Positions 35,192 to 43,702 of a stretch of 64,000 bases of DNA are shown here, piece after piece (the stretch's first letter is position 1; each line of letters starts with the position of its first letter). This stretch comes from an uncultured Prevotella sp. GTDB taxonomy: Bacteria; Bacteroidota; Bacteroidia; Bacteroidales; Bacteroidaceae. The notes under the pieces were generated by a model. It saw only the letters and a list, made by a program, of their open reading frames with translations. It did no database searches and was not told the DNA's origin. Both the position numbers and the translations under genes were made by a program. Location: assembly GCA_902495455.1 (NCBI GenBank), contig CABUXJ010000011.1, forward strand, positions 19,451 through 83,450. Reading direction: 5' to 3'.

Positions 35192-37273
35192 TCACTCAGC
35201 CTCATATTCCGTGGGGCGGCAGCCGAACTCCTTTTGGAAGCACTTGGTGAAGTAGCTCGGCGAGCTGAAGCCTGTGGCATCGGACACTTCGCTGACGGTC
35301 ATGCCGCCGGAGGCAAGCAGCTGGGCGGCACGGCGCAGACGGATGCTGCGGATGAACATCTGCGGCGACTTGTCGAGAATGGCCGTGAGGCGGCGATAGA
35401 GCCCTGTGCGCTCCATGCAGAGGTCACGGCTCAGTTGCTCCACTGTGTAAGCGGAGTCGTTGATATGCTGTTCGACGAACTGCGTGGCACGGTTGAGGAA
35501 ATCCAGCTCGGCCGCATTCATCTGCGGTTTGTCTTCCGGTTCGTCCGTGTCTGCAAGAACCACGTTCACCGCACCGTCAAGCCGGCTGCAGCGATCCATC
35601 AGATCGCGTATGCGCATGAGAAGCATCTCTTCGCGAGCCTGTTGCACCATTCTCCGCTTCACGCCGCACACATATAACCACACGCCGAAAGCACCAAGCG
35701 TAACACACATTATTATATATATGATAATAGCCGCCGCAGAACGCCACCACGGCACTCCGACGGTGAACATCAGACGCCGCACGCCACCGGTCCACACTCC
35801 GGCACGCTGAGAGGCCATCACCTCAAGTTTATAGCTGCCGGACGGCAGATTGACATAAGAGAGTGTGAGCTGACCAAGGCCGTCAACCGAAGCGGAATGG
35901 CCTACGGCGGACGTAGTGGGTGTATCGGCATCGGCCACATGCCACTCTTCGTCAAGTCCGACAAGACGATAGCGCCAGCAGACACTGCGTGGCCGGACAA
36001 ACTTCATGGACGATAGCGTAAAGGAGATGTCGTTATCCGAGTGACTGAGGGTGAGGCTGTCGATATATGGAGCCATGACAGAACCGTGACCGTCGCCTGG
36101 AACTATTGGGCGGCCGTGAAGATTGACGGCGGTTACCACAGGCGTGAGCCGGATGTCTGTCTCGCGCATATCGAAGACACCAGAAAGAGGCGAAAGATAT
36201 AGCAGACCGCTGCCGTAGGTACCGAGCCACACGGCACCTTCGCGGTCGAGGCACACAGTGTTGATGCCGGTTGCGAGACGTGTGCCGTCAGGCAGACGCA
36301 GACTGCCGCGGTCATTGCGCCGGGCGGTGCTGATGTCGTATGTGATATAGCCGTCGGGGGTGGTGATGTAGGCCGTGGAACCGGATGCGACGAGTGTATG
36401 CAGCATGTAGGGGCAGACGAAGTGACGCTGCCACGACATGCGCGGCAGACTGAACGACTGAAAGACAGAGCCGCCGCGACCCGTGCGTATCTGACGGAAC
36501 ATGCCGGCGGCAGATTTCACGATGAGCGACGTGGCGGAATAACCGGAAGCCTCATCATCGGAATATGCGGAGGAAACGCCGGTCAACGAGCCATCAGACA
36601 ATCTGAATACACAAGCAAGCCCGCGTGACGTAAAGACAACGACATTACCGGCCGACACATCTATATCCTGAACGACGCCGCTGCCAAGAGGCAGGTCAAG
36701 ACGACAGCCGCCGCCAAACACGGAACATTGCCCGCCGGTGGCGGAACCGTCGGAAACAATCCACATGCCACCACCGGAATCGACGAAAAGGTCGGAGATG
36801 TCTTTTGCTGAAATATCGGTCTTAGCAGAAGCCGCGACTTTTGATGTTTTGACAGAATGGCCGGACAGTTCTGCAGCGGCTATGGCAAGACAGCCGCGAA
36901 TATAGCGCAGCGTCTTCAGGTCAAGGCATGACACACGACGGCGTTCTTTTATCCACAGACGTTGCACTGCATCGACATAGAGATGGGTGTGGCCGTCATA
37001 TCCGCCAAGCGACTCCGTGGCGGCAGTGTCTATGGGTATGGCAGAGAAAGAGCATCCGTCATAAATGTTGATGTGGCTCTCCGTTGCCACCACCATGCGT
37101 CCGTCAGCCAACTGCAACATCTGGAGGACATGACGCCCGCGAAGTCCATGCTCAACGCCAAGCACATAGTATGTCTTCTCCGAAACGGATGAGTCGGATG
37201 GTACCGCAGAAGCTGACAACACAGCAAAAGAAAAGAGAAGAAAAACACGGACTATGACATACAGACGCTGCAT
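35192..37273 (-). CDS. AraC-type membrane-anchored sensor/regulator
   Basis: 693 residues from ATG 37273 (a GTG at 37282 is in frame). Signal segment about 1-22, a degenerate beta-propeller (about 30-390), a Y_Y_Y domain (about 410-500), one transmembrane helix (about 512-535) and a C-terminal AraC double HTH (about 590-693; RDLCMERTGLYRRLTAI and GFSSPSYFTKCFQKEFG). It resembles a hybrid two-component system from which histidine kinase and receiver are missing. The start is 13 bp after the mfd stop on the same strand, so it is probably co-transcribed with mfd. The GH31 gene is 230 bp downstream and is the likely target (inference). Confidence 0.85.
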   Translation of the reverse strand: MQRLYVIVRVFLLFSFAVLSASAVPSDSSVSEKTYYVLGVEHGLRGRHVLQMLQLADGRMVVATESHINIYDGCSFSAIPIDTAATESLGGYDGHTHLYVDAVQRLWIKERRRVSCLDLKTLRYIRGCLAIAAAELSGHSVKTSKVAASAKTDISAKDISDLFVDSGGGMWIVSDGSATGGQCSVFGGGCRLDLPLGSGVVQDIDVSAGNVVVFTSRGLACVFRLSDGSLTGVSSAYSDDEASGYSATSLIVKSAAGMFRQIRTGRGGSVFQSFSLPRMSWQRHFVCPYMLHTLVASGSTAYITTPDGYITYDISTARRNDRGSLRLPDGTRLATGINTVCLDREGAVWLGTYGSGLLYLSPLSGVFDMRETDIRLTPVVTAVNLHGRPIVPGDGHGSVMAPYIDSLTLSHSDNDISFTLSSMKFVRPRSVCWRYRLVGLDEEWHVADADTPTTSAVGHSASVDGLGQLTLSYVNLPSGSYKLEVMASQRAGVWTGGVRRLMFTVGVPWWRSAAAIIIYIIMCVTLGAFGVWLYVCGVKRRMVQQAREEMLLMRIRDLMDRCSRLDGAVNVVLADTDEPEDKPQMNAAELDFLNRATQFVEQHINDSAYTVEQLSRDLCMERTGLYRRLTAILDKSPQMFIRSIRLRRAAQLLASGGMTVSEVSDATGFSSPSYFTKCFQKEFGCRPTEYEAE

Positions 37274-37286
37274 AAACGACACGATT

Positions 37287-40200
37287 TTACTTGTTATCCA
37301 TTATCTCCCGCAGCACGTCCACGCCAGCGCCGACGGTCTTGACGTCGGAAATGACGATGGAGCGCTTGCCGTTGTGCTCGCGCAGATTGCAGCGGCGGGG
37401 ATTGGAGGCGATGTAGGTGAGGATGCTGTCGAAAGCGGCGCTTCGGTAGTATGGACTGTTGGGGTTGCTGACGAAGAAGAGGGTCATGCGGTGCTGCTTC
37501 AGCATTATCTTCTCGCAGCCGAGGCTTTTGCCCATGCGGCGCAGCGGGACAACGCGCATCAGCTCCTCGCCCACGGCAGGGATGGCGCCGAAGCGGTCGC
37601 GGAGGCGAAGACGGTACTGCTCCACTTCGGCATCTTCGGTCAGATTGTCCAGTTCGCGGTAGAGCAGCATACGCTCGCTGTCGTTGGGGATGTATGTCGG
37701 CGGGAAATACATCTCTATGTCGCTCTCCAGCGCGCAGTCGTCAACGAAGTCGGATGCGGCCATCTCCTGTGCGGCCGTCTCGTCGGCATAGAGGTCGGAG
37801 AACTCGTCGTTCTTCAGCTCGGCCACAGCCTGATTGAGAATCTTTTGGTAGGTTTCATAGCCAAGGTCGGCGATGAAACCGCTCTGCTCTGCACCTAACA
37901 GGTTGCCCGCGCCACGGATGTCGAGGTCCTGCATGGCAATGTTGATGCCACTGCCCAGCTCCGAGAAGTTTTCGAGAGCTTCCAGACGGCGGCGTGACTC
38001 CTGCGGCAGTGCCGACAGCGGAGGGGCAAGCAGATAGCAGAAAGCCTTGCGGTTGCCACGTCCCACGCGGCCGCGCATCTGATGGAGGTCGCTCAGTCCG
38101 AAGTTGTTGGCGCCGTTGATGATGATAGTGTTGGCGTTGGGAATGTCAATGCCACTCTCGACGATGGTTGTCGATACGAGCACGTCGTAGTCGTAGTTGG
38201 CGAAATCGAGGATGATATGCTCCAGCTCCTCCGGCTTCATCTGTCCGTGACCGATGGCGATGCGTGCGTCGGGGATATACTTGTGTATCATGTCGGCGAT
38301 GCGCTGCAGCTCGTTGATGCGGTTGTTGACGATGTAGACCTGGCCGTTGCGGCTCATCTCGAAGTTCACGGCGTCGGCGATTATCTCGGGGTTGAACGTG
38401 TGTATCTCCGTCTGTATGGGATAGCGGTTGGGGGGCGGCGTCTGTATCGTGCTCAGGTCGCGGGCGCCGACGAGCGAGAACTGGAGCGTGCGGGGGATTG
38501 GCGTGGCCGACATCGTCAGCGTGTCGACGTTGACCTTCATCTGGCGCAGCTTCTCCTTCACGGCCACACCGAACTTCTGCTCCTCGTCGATGATGAGCAG
38601 ACCGAGATCATGGAACTTCACCGACTTGCCTATCAGCTTGTGCGTACCTATGAGTATGTCTATCTTTCCGTCTTCGAGGTCTTTTAGCAGTTCTCTGGTC
38701 TGCTTGGCCGAACGCGCGCGCGTGAGATAGTCGACGCGCACGGGAAAATCCTTCAGCCGCTTGCTGAACGTCTGATAGTGCTGATAGGCGAGCACCGTCG
38801 TGGGCACGAGCACGGCTACCTGCTTCGAGTCGCAAGCCGCCTTGAACGCCGCGCGCACGGCCACTTCGGTCTTTCCGAAGCCCACGTCGCCGCAAACCAG
38901 GCGGTCCATCGGCCGGCGCCGCTCCATGTCGGCCTTGACGTCGTTGGTGGCCTTGAGCTGGTCGGGTGTATCCTCATAGAGGAAGCTCGCCTCAAGCTCA
39001 TGCTGCATGAAACTGTCGGGGCTGAAAGCAAATCCCTGTTCCTGCCGACGCTGGGCGTAGAGCTTGATGAGGTCGCGGGCGATATCCTTCAGTTTCTTCT
39101 TCGTCCGTTCCTTCAGCCGCTCCCACTGGCCCGTGCCGAGATGGCTCAGGCGCGGCGGTTCACCGTTGTCCTGCGCCTTATACTTCGACACCTTATACAG
39201 CGAGTGTATCGACACATAGATGGAATCGCCGTTCTGATACTGTATCTTGATCATTTCCTGCATGCCGCCATCGGGCTGCGGCATGCGCACAAGTCCACCA
39301 AAGCGCCCTATGCCGTGGTCGACATGGACGACATAGTCACCCGGCTCAAACTGACGAATCTCTTTCAGTGTGAGCGACATCTTGCCGCTGCGCGCGCGGT
39401 CGGACTTCAGATTGTATTTATGGAAACGGTCGAATATCTGATGGTCGGTGAAGAAGCAGACGCGCATGTCGTTGTCGACGAAACCCTCATGAAGGGTACG
39501 ATCCACAGGGATGAATGAAGAAGGAAGAGGGAAGAGTGAAGAAGTTGCTGCCGCCGTCGAACCTCCCTTCACCGACGTGCGCGCCTCAGGGTCATCCCCC
39601 TTCATGGCGGTAGCAACTTCTTCCCTCTTCATTCTTCCCTCTTCACTTCCAAGTATTTCCTTCAACCGTTCGTTCTGCTTCCGGCTGTCGGCCAAAATGA
39701 AGATACCGTAGCCGCGCAGCCGATAATCTTCGAGCGACTGACGGAGCATGTCGAAATTTTTATGGAAGAGCGGTTGGGGCGAGATATTGAAACGGATGGT
39801 GGCGTCGACCATACGGAACGGCCGATGACCGATCTCGACGATGCGGAACGGAGCGACGGCGTCGGCAAACTGTCCGACAGTCATGAGTTGCACCTCCTTG
39901 CGCATCTGCTGCATGATGGCGTGCTGTTCGACCTCCGTTGCGCCTTCCAAGCGCTCTACTATGGCCTGCTGCAAAAAGCCCTCCTCGTATGTCCGTGCTA
40001 TGGCGTCGCGTATGTCTGCTCCGTCCTTCATGACGACAATCGCATCGTCGGAAAGGAATGAGAACAGCGGCACGCGGTCTTCGGTGAGACCGGCCAACTC
40101 GGGCACAATCCGCACTGTCGTGCGGCGTTCGCGTGACAACTGGGTGTCGACCTCAAAGGTGCGTATGGAATCGATGTCGTCACCGAAGAAGTCGATGCGG

Positions 40201-40898
40201 AACGGATATTCACAGCTGTAAGAATAGACATCGAGTATGCTACCGCGCAAGGCAAACTGGCCCGGCTCGTAGACGTATTCCACCTCGCGGAAACCAAACT
40301 CACGCAGCGTTGCCATCACCTCCGCGACACCGACAGTCTGCTCCACGGTCAGCTCCAGCGTGCGGCTGTCCAGACGGTGGCGCGAAACGACAAGCTCGGC
40401 GACGGCCTCGGGGTAGGAAACGATAAAGAGGGAAGAAGTTGCTGCCGCCGTCGAACCTCCATTCAACGATGTGCATGCCTCCGGGGCATCCCCCTTCATG
40501 GCGGTAGCAACTTCTTCACTCTTCCCTCTTCGTTCTTCATTTTTAATTCTTCGTTCTTCATTTATAGTCAGTGCCTCCGTGCGCAAGATCTCGCTGGCCG
40601 CGTCCCGTTGTCCGTACTTGACCGCGCGACGATAGGACGACGGAAAATATAGCACATCCTCCTGCCCCATCACCTGAGTGAGATCATGATAGAAGTAGCC
40701 GGCTTCGTCGGCATCCTTGAGTATGAAGAGCATCGTCCGGGCGGTGCGCAAAGCCACAGCGGCAAACGCCAGCGGCGCCGAAGACGCCACGAGGCCGTCC
40801 AACTGCAGCGTTGAGAGAGTGTGGTCACCGAGTTTATCCGCCAACGCCGCCACCTGAGGCAGCCGGGCGTACATCTGCTGTAATTCTTTTATTTCCAT
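37287..40898 (-). CDS. mfd: Transcription-repair coupling factor Mfd carrying two in-frame repeat insertions
   Basis: 1203 residues from ATG 40898 (TTG at 40910 is less likely). UvrB-homology N-terminal region, RNA-polymerase-interaction region (FEPGDYVVHVDHGIGRFGG), the Walker A motif GDVGFGKTE (about 670-678), and DEEQ (about 771-774), with the translocase domains and the C-terminal D7 region complete. Mfd removes stalled RNA polymerase and recruits UvrA. Residues about 112-157 and 417-464 are not part of the usual Mfd sequence. Both contain EEVATAMKGD-PEA-TS--GGSTAAATSS and coincide with family D palindromic repeats in the DNA. The frame stays open through both, and conserved Mfd sequence resumes on each side. 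Confidence 0.95.
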   Translation of the reverse strand: MEIKELQQMYARLPQVAALADKLGDHTLSTLQLDGLVASSAPLAFAAVALRTARTMLFILKDADEAGYFYHDLTQVMGQEDVLYFPSSYRRAVKYGQRDAASEILRTEALTINEERRIKNEERRGKSEEVATAMKGDAPEACTSLNGGSTAAATSSLFIVSYPEAVAELVVSRHRLDSRTLELTVEQTVGVAEVMATLREFGFREVEYVYEPGQFALRGSILDVYSYSCEYPFRIDFFGDDIDSIRTFEVDTQLSRERRTTVRIVPELAGLTEDRVPLFSFLSDDAIVVMKDGADIRDAIARTYEEGFLQQAIVERLEGATEVEQHAIMQQMRKEVQLMTVGQFADAVAPFRIVEIGHRPFRMVDATIRFNISPQPLFHKNFDMLRQSLEDYRLRGYGIFILADSRKQNERLKEILGSEEGRMKREEVATAMKGDDPEARTSVKGGSTAAATSSLFPLPSSFIPVDRTLHEGFVDNDMRVCFFTDHQIFDRFHKYNLKSDRARSGKMSLTLKEIRQFEPGDYVVHVDHGIGRFGGLVRMPQPDGGMQEMIKIQYQNGDSIYVSIHSLYKVSKYKAQDNGEPPRLSHLGTGQWERLKERTKKKLKDIARDLIKLYAQRRQEQGFAFSPDSFMQHELEASFLYEDTPDQLKATNDVKADMERRRPMDRLVCGDVGFGKTEVAVRAAFKAACDSKQVAVLVPTTVLAYQHYQTFSKRLKDFPVRVDYLTRARSAKQTRELLKDLEDGKIDILIGTHKLIGKSVKFHDLGLLIIDEEQKFGVAVKEKLRQMKVNVDTLTMSATPIPRTLQFSLVGARDLSTIQTPPPNRYPIQTEIHTFNPEIIADAVNFEMSRNGQVYIVNNRINELQRIADMIHKYIPDARIAIGHGQMKPEELEHIILDFANYDYDVLVSTTIVESGIDIPNANTIIINGANNFGLSDLHQMRGRVGRGNRKAFCYLLAPPLSALPQESRRRLEALENFSELGSGINIAMQDLDIRGAGNLLGAEQSGFIADLGYETYQKILNQAVAELKNDEFSDLYADETAAQEMAASDFVDDCALESDIEMYFPPTYIPNDSERMLLYRELDNLTEDAEVEQYRLRLRDRFGAIPAVGEELMRVVPLRRMGKSLGCEKIMLKQHRMTLFFVSNPNSPYYRSAAFDSILTYIASNPRRCNLREHNGKRSIVISDVKTVGAGVDVLREIMDNK
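39507..39650. repeat. Family D element, copy D2, inside mfd
   Basis: Arms GAAGAAGTTGCTGCCGCC and GGCGGTAGCAACTTCTTC with purine-rich outer arms of GAAGAG/GTGAAG units, and a loop around CGAACCTCCCTTCACCGACG. It is translated as part of Mfd (about residues 417-464), lying between the KQNERLKEIL and PVDRTLHEGF blocks. Confidence 0.85.
40428..40565. repeat. Family D element, copy D3, inside mfd
   Basis: Same arms and a closely similar loop (CGAACCTCCATTCAACGATG) as D2, in the same orientation and same reading frame. It is translated as Mfd residues about 112-157, between ASEILRTEALT and FIVSYPEAVAEL. Confidence 0.85.
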
Positions 40899-41022
40899 TG
40901 TGGTTGACAAAACGACACGTGCCGACGGCGGAACATTGTCTTTTCACATCATGAGAAAAGACTGAATGTCACGCTGCTGCCGGCTAAATCCGATGATATC
41001 CCATCCTTTGGGATTGATGTCA

Positions 41023-41053
41023 CAAAGGTAAGCATTTTCAGCCAAAATGCAAA
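41023..41053 (-). promoter_or_regulatory. Promoter of mfd
   Basis: Minus-strand TACCTTTG (41023-41030) with TTTG at 41050-41053, 19 bp apart. It lies 125 bp upstream of the mfd ATG. Confidence 0.65.
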
Positions 41054-41150
41054 ACATCGGCATGGACAATCACTCCCTATACAGAAAGAACCTTATTCTG
41101 ATTTTGATACTGTTTCCTCCGTTCAGAATCTCTCTCTACATACCTCACCG

Positions 41151-41270
41151 GTAGGGTCGCGACCCGTCGCGACCGCCTCGTGGTTCATTTATAATTACCC
41201 ATATATCTGCCCTAAACGGACATGTCAGACCACGAGACATGGTGGCGGTCGCGACGGGTCGCGACCCTAC
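41151..41270. repeat. Family B inverted-repeat element, copy B2
   Basis: 120 bp with arms GTAGGGTCGCGACCCGTCGC ... GGTCGCGACCCTAC. The interior has a second inverted repeat CTCGTGGT ... ACCACGAG also found in copy B3. Confidence 0.85.
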
Positions 41271-41469
41271 TTTTCCGTGATATATGATTATGATCATTCA
41301 TGGCATGAATATTATTTACCGGATAACAATTATCCTGATTTGATGCCGGAAAAATGCGGCAAAATAGTTGCATATATCCAACTAAAACGCCTTGAAATCT
41401 TAAAATGTAGTGATTATTCCGAAAAATACGCTCTCCGGAGTCTCTCAAAAACATCGTTCGGCGGGACGA

Positions 41470-41767
41470 CGACAGTCGTTTTTCGTCACATTTTCGTTGC
41501 CGTCGTGAGCCGTAAGGGCCTCCCGGGGTCGCAACGGGCATGCCGTTGTCCTCCAACGAGCACGCCGCCGCGATGCAACGGGGGCCCCGTTGCAACCCCG
41601 AGAGGCCCTTACGGCAAAGCCGAAAAAAGCCAGGAAAACACCAGCGCGCGCAACACACTGACAGTCAGGTGATTGCAAAAAGCCGCAAAAATTGCCGTTT
41701 TTCGACCGAAAATACGATTTGACGGAGTCGGTACGGCATTAACACACGTTAAAGTAAATTTTATTCA
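41470..41767. repeat. Family A element, copy A2 (TTAAC-end form)
   Basis: Core GCCGTAAGGGCC (41509-41520) ... GGCCCTTACGGC (41604-41615) enclosing TTGCAACGGG and CAACGAGCACGCC variants. Left flank TTTTTCGTCACATTTTCGTT; right flank ends at the palindrome TTAACACACGTTAA (41739-41752) followed by AGTAAATTTT. The same parts in the same order occur in copies A3 (inverted) and A4. Confidence 0.75.
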
Positions 41768-41918
41768 TACCGCATGGACACTACATACTTTTTCACGGAA
41801 AACACCGATGTTACGTGAAACGCAAGGGCTTGAAACATATCCATAGTGCATCATGAAGTCTCCGACTATCAACGAACGTTCAAAAAAAGCAAATAAATCA
41901 GAATAAATACCGTTATGT

Positions 41919-41951
41919 TTTGGCCGTTAAGGGCGTTTGATGTATCTTTGT
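41919..41951 (+). promoter_or_regulatory. Promoter of the GT2 gene
   Basis: TTTG at 41919-41922, 20 bp, TATCTTTGT at 41943-41951; ATG follows 29 nt later. Confidence 0.75.
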
Positions 41952-41980
41952 GGTGTAGTTTCAACCAAATCTGAAAAGAC

Positions 41981-42727
41981 ATGCACCCAAGCGACAGCAT
42001 CATAATCATCCCGACATACAACGAGAAGGAGAACATCGAGAAAATCATTCGGGCGATATTCGCGCTCGAAAAGTGTTTCCACATACTCGTCATCGACGAC
42101 GGCTCACCTGACGGAACGGCCGCCATCGTCCACCGACTGATAGACACGGAGATGGGCGACCGCCTGTTCATCGTCGAACGTAGCGGCAAGTTGGGGCTGG
42201 GAACGGCCTACATCGCCGGTTTCCGCTGGGCACTGGAGCATGGTTATGACTATATCTTCGAGATGGACGCCGACTTCAGCCACGATCCCAACGACCTGCC
42301 GCGGCTCTACGCCGCCTGTCACGACGAGGGCTACGACGTGGCCATCGGCTCGCGATATGTCTCCGGGGTGAACGTGGTCAACTGGCCCATCGGCCGCGTG
42401 CTGATGAGCTATTTCGCCTCAAAATATGTGCGGATGGTCACTGGATTCAAGGTCAACGACACCACGGCCGGATTTAAGTGCTACCGCCGCCGCGTGTTGG
42501 AGACCATCGAGCTGGACAAGATACGCTTCAAGGGCTACGCCTTCCAGATAGAGATGAAGTTCACGGCCTATAAAATCGGTTTCCGCATCAAGGAAGTTCC
42601 GGTCATCTTCGTCAACCGTCGCGAAGGCGTATCAAAGATGAGCGGCGGCATCTTCGGCGAGGCTTTCTTCGGTGTCATGCGCCTGAGATGGGACGGATGG
42701 ACGAGGAAATACCCGAAAATAAAGTGA
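41981..42727 (+). CDS. Polyprenol-phosphate mannosyltransferase-like GT2 (DPM1 family)
   Basis: 248 residues. SIIIIPTYNEKENIEKII is the family start; IDDGSPDGTA and EMDADFSHDP give the nucleotide-sugar and metal-binding DxD motifs; GSRYVSG and DTTAGFKCYRR are typical of dolichol/polyprenol-phosphate mannose synthases. It moves mannose from GDP-mannose to a lipid carrier at the membrane. It is convergent with a minus-strand cluster that includes pyrC. The stop codon (42725-42727) lies in the first bases of the family D repeat. Confidence 0.92.
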   Translation: MHPSDSIIIIPTYNEKENIEKIIRAIFALEKCFHILVIDDGSPDGTAAIVHRLIDTEMGDRLFIVERSGKLGLGTAYIAGFRWALEHGYDYIFEMDADFSHDPNDLPRLYAACHDEGYDVAIGSRYVSGVNVVNWPIGRVLMSYFASKYVRMVTGFKVNDTTAGFKCYRRRVLETIELDKIRFKGYAFQIEMKFTAYKIGFRIKEVPVIFVNRREGVSKMSGGIFGEAFFGVMRLRWDGWTRKYPKIK

Positions 42728-42942
42728 AGAACGAAGAGGGAAGAGTGAAGAAGTTGCTGCCGCCATTCCCGCGTTGTTACAATATCAAGACAACGTTGGA
42801 ATTGCGGCAGCAACTTCTTCCCTCTTCCCTCTTCGTTCTTCACTTAAATGGCGGCAGCAACTTCTTCCCTCTTCCCTCTTCGTTCTTCACTTAAATTGCG
42901 GCAGCAACTTCTTCACTCTTCCCTCTTCGTTCTTCACTTAAC
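42724..42942. repeat. Family D cluster D4 with triplicated right arm
   Basis: Left arm GTGAAGAACGAAGAGGGAAG then GAAGAAGTTGCTGCCGCC, a 40-bp loop, then three tandem copies (about 49 bp each, from about 42796, 42846 and 42895) of GCGGCAGCAACTTCTTC, CTCTTCGTTCTTCACTTAA. It fills the gap between two convergent genes. Confidence 0.85.
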
Positions 42943-42943
42943 T

Positions 42944-43702
42944 CTACTGGTCCGGATTCTCCACGTATCCCTGATATTCGGGAACCAGCGCACTCATCAC
43001 CGAGTCATAGCTCTGGCGCATGGTCGCCTGTACGTTTTGCGACCCGCGGCCGATCGGATAGACAGGCTGATGGATGGTGAGGCGCAGCGGATGCCACGTG
43101 ACCCACTTGCCGTCACGCATCCGCGGCATGACGTCAAACGAGCCGTTGATGGTCAGCGGCACGACGGGCAACTGCAACTCGTCGGCCAGCATGAAAGCTC
43201 CCTTGCGGAAGAGCCCCATGTGGCCGGTGAACGTGCGTGCTCCCTCGGGGAAGACCATGACACTCATGCCGCTCCTCAACGTTTCCCGGGCGGCATCATA
43301 CGTTTCCTTTATGCGGCTCGGGCCACGCTTGTCGACAAATATCTGATGGGACGCGCTGCATGCAAAGCCCACAAACGGCATCTTGCGCAGCTGGTGCTTC
43401 ATCATCCACTTGAAGTTGCGGCCGAGAAAACCGTAAATCAAAAATATGTCGAACGCCCCCTGATGGTTGGCCACAAAGACGTAAGAATGGTCCGGCTCAA
43501 GATTTTCCCGTCCCTCCACGGTGACTGGAAGGAGACATAAGCGGATGATGATCCGGGCCCACCAGTGGCCGGGATAGTAGCCGAAGAAATGGCCGCCGCC
43601 CAAAGCGCAGCCGACAACGACCGTAAATGCGGTCAGGACTGTGGCCAGGATGCCGAGCGGCAAAACCACAAAGAGCTGATAAATTCGATATATGTATTTC
43701 AT
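42944..43702 (-). CDS. 1-acyl-sn-glycerol-3-phosphate acyltransferase (PlsC family)
   Basis: 252 residues from ATG 43702. An N-terminal hydrophobic helix (LFVVLPLGILATVLTAFTVV), then NHQGAFD (the NHx4D catalytic motif) and VFPEGART (motif III). It acylates lysophosphatidate in phospholipid synthesis at the inner membrane. The start overlaps the stop of the upstream phosphoesterase by 4 nt (ATGA), so the two are translationally coupled; the longer frame to 43936 lies inside that gene and is rejected. The TAG stop is 5 bp from repeat D4. Confidence 0.92.
   Translation of the reverse strand: MKYIYRIYQLFVVLPLGILATVLTAFTVVVGCALGGGHFFGYYPGHWWARIIIRLCLLPVTVEGRENLEPDHSYVFVANHQGAFDIFLIYGFLGRNFKWMMKHQLRKMPFVGFACSASHQIFVDKRGPSRIKETYDAARETLRSGMSVMVFPEGARTFTGHMGLFRKGAFMLADELQLPVVPLTINGSFDVMPRMRDGKWVTWHPLRLTIHQPVYPIGRGSQNVQATMRQSYDSVMSALVPEYQGYVENPDQ

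Larger units (their letters stand above)
41054..41918. other. Divergent gap between mfd and the GT2 gene, filled by repeats
   Basis: No convincing gene. It contains family B copy B2 (41151-41270) and family A copy A2 (41470-41767). Frames through these are repeat artefacts. Confidence 0.7.

Noticed and set aside
39507..40565. Frameshift or broken mfd
   Set aside because: The frame is open across both insertions and all motifs downstream are intact.
42796..42942. Possible CRISPR array
   Set aside because: The three 49-bp units are contiguous arms of a palindrome with no spacers and no cas genes nearby.
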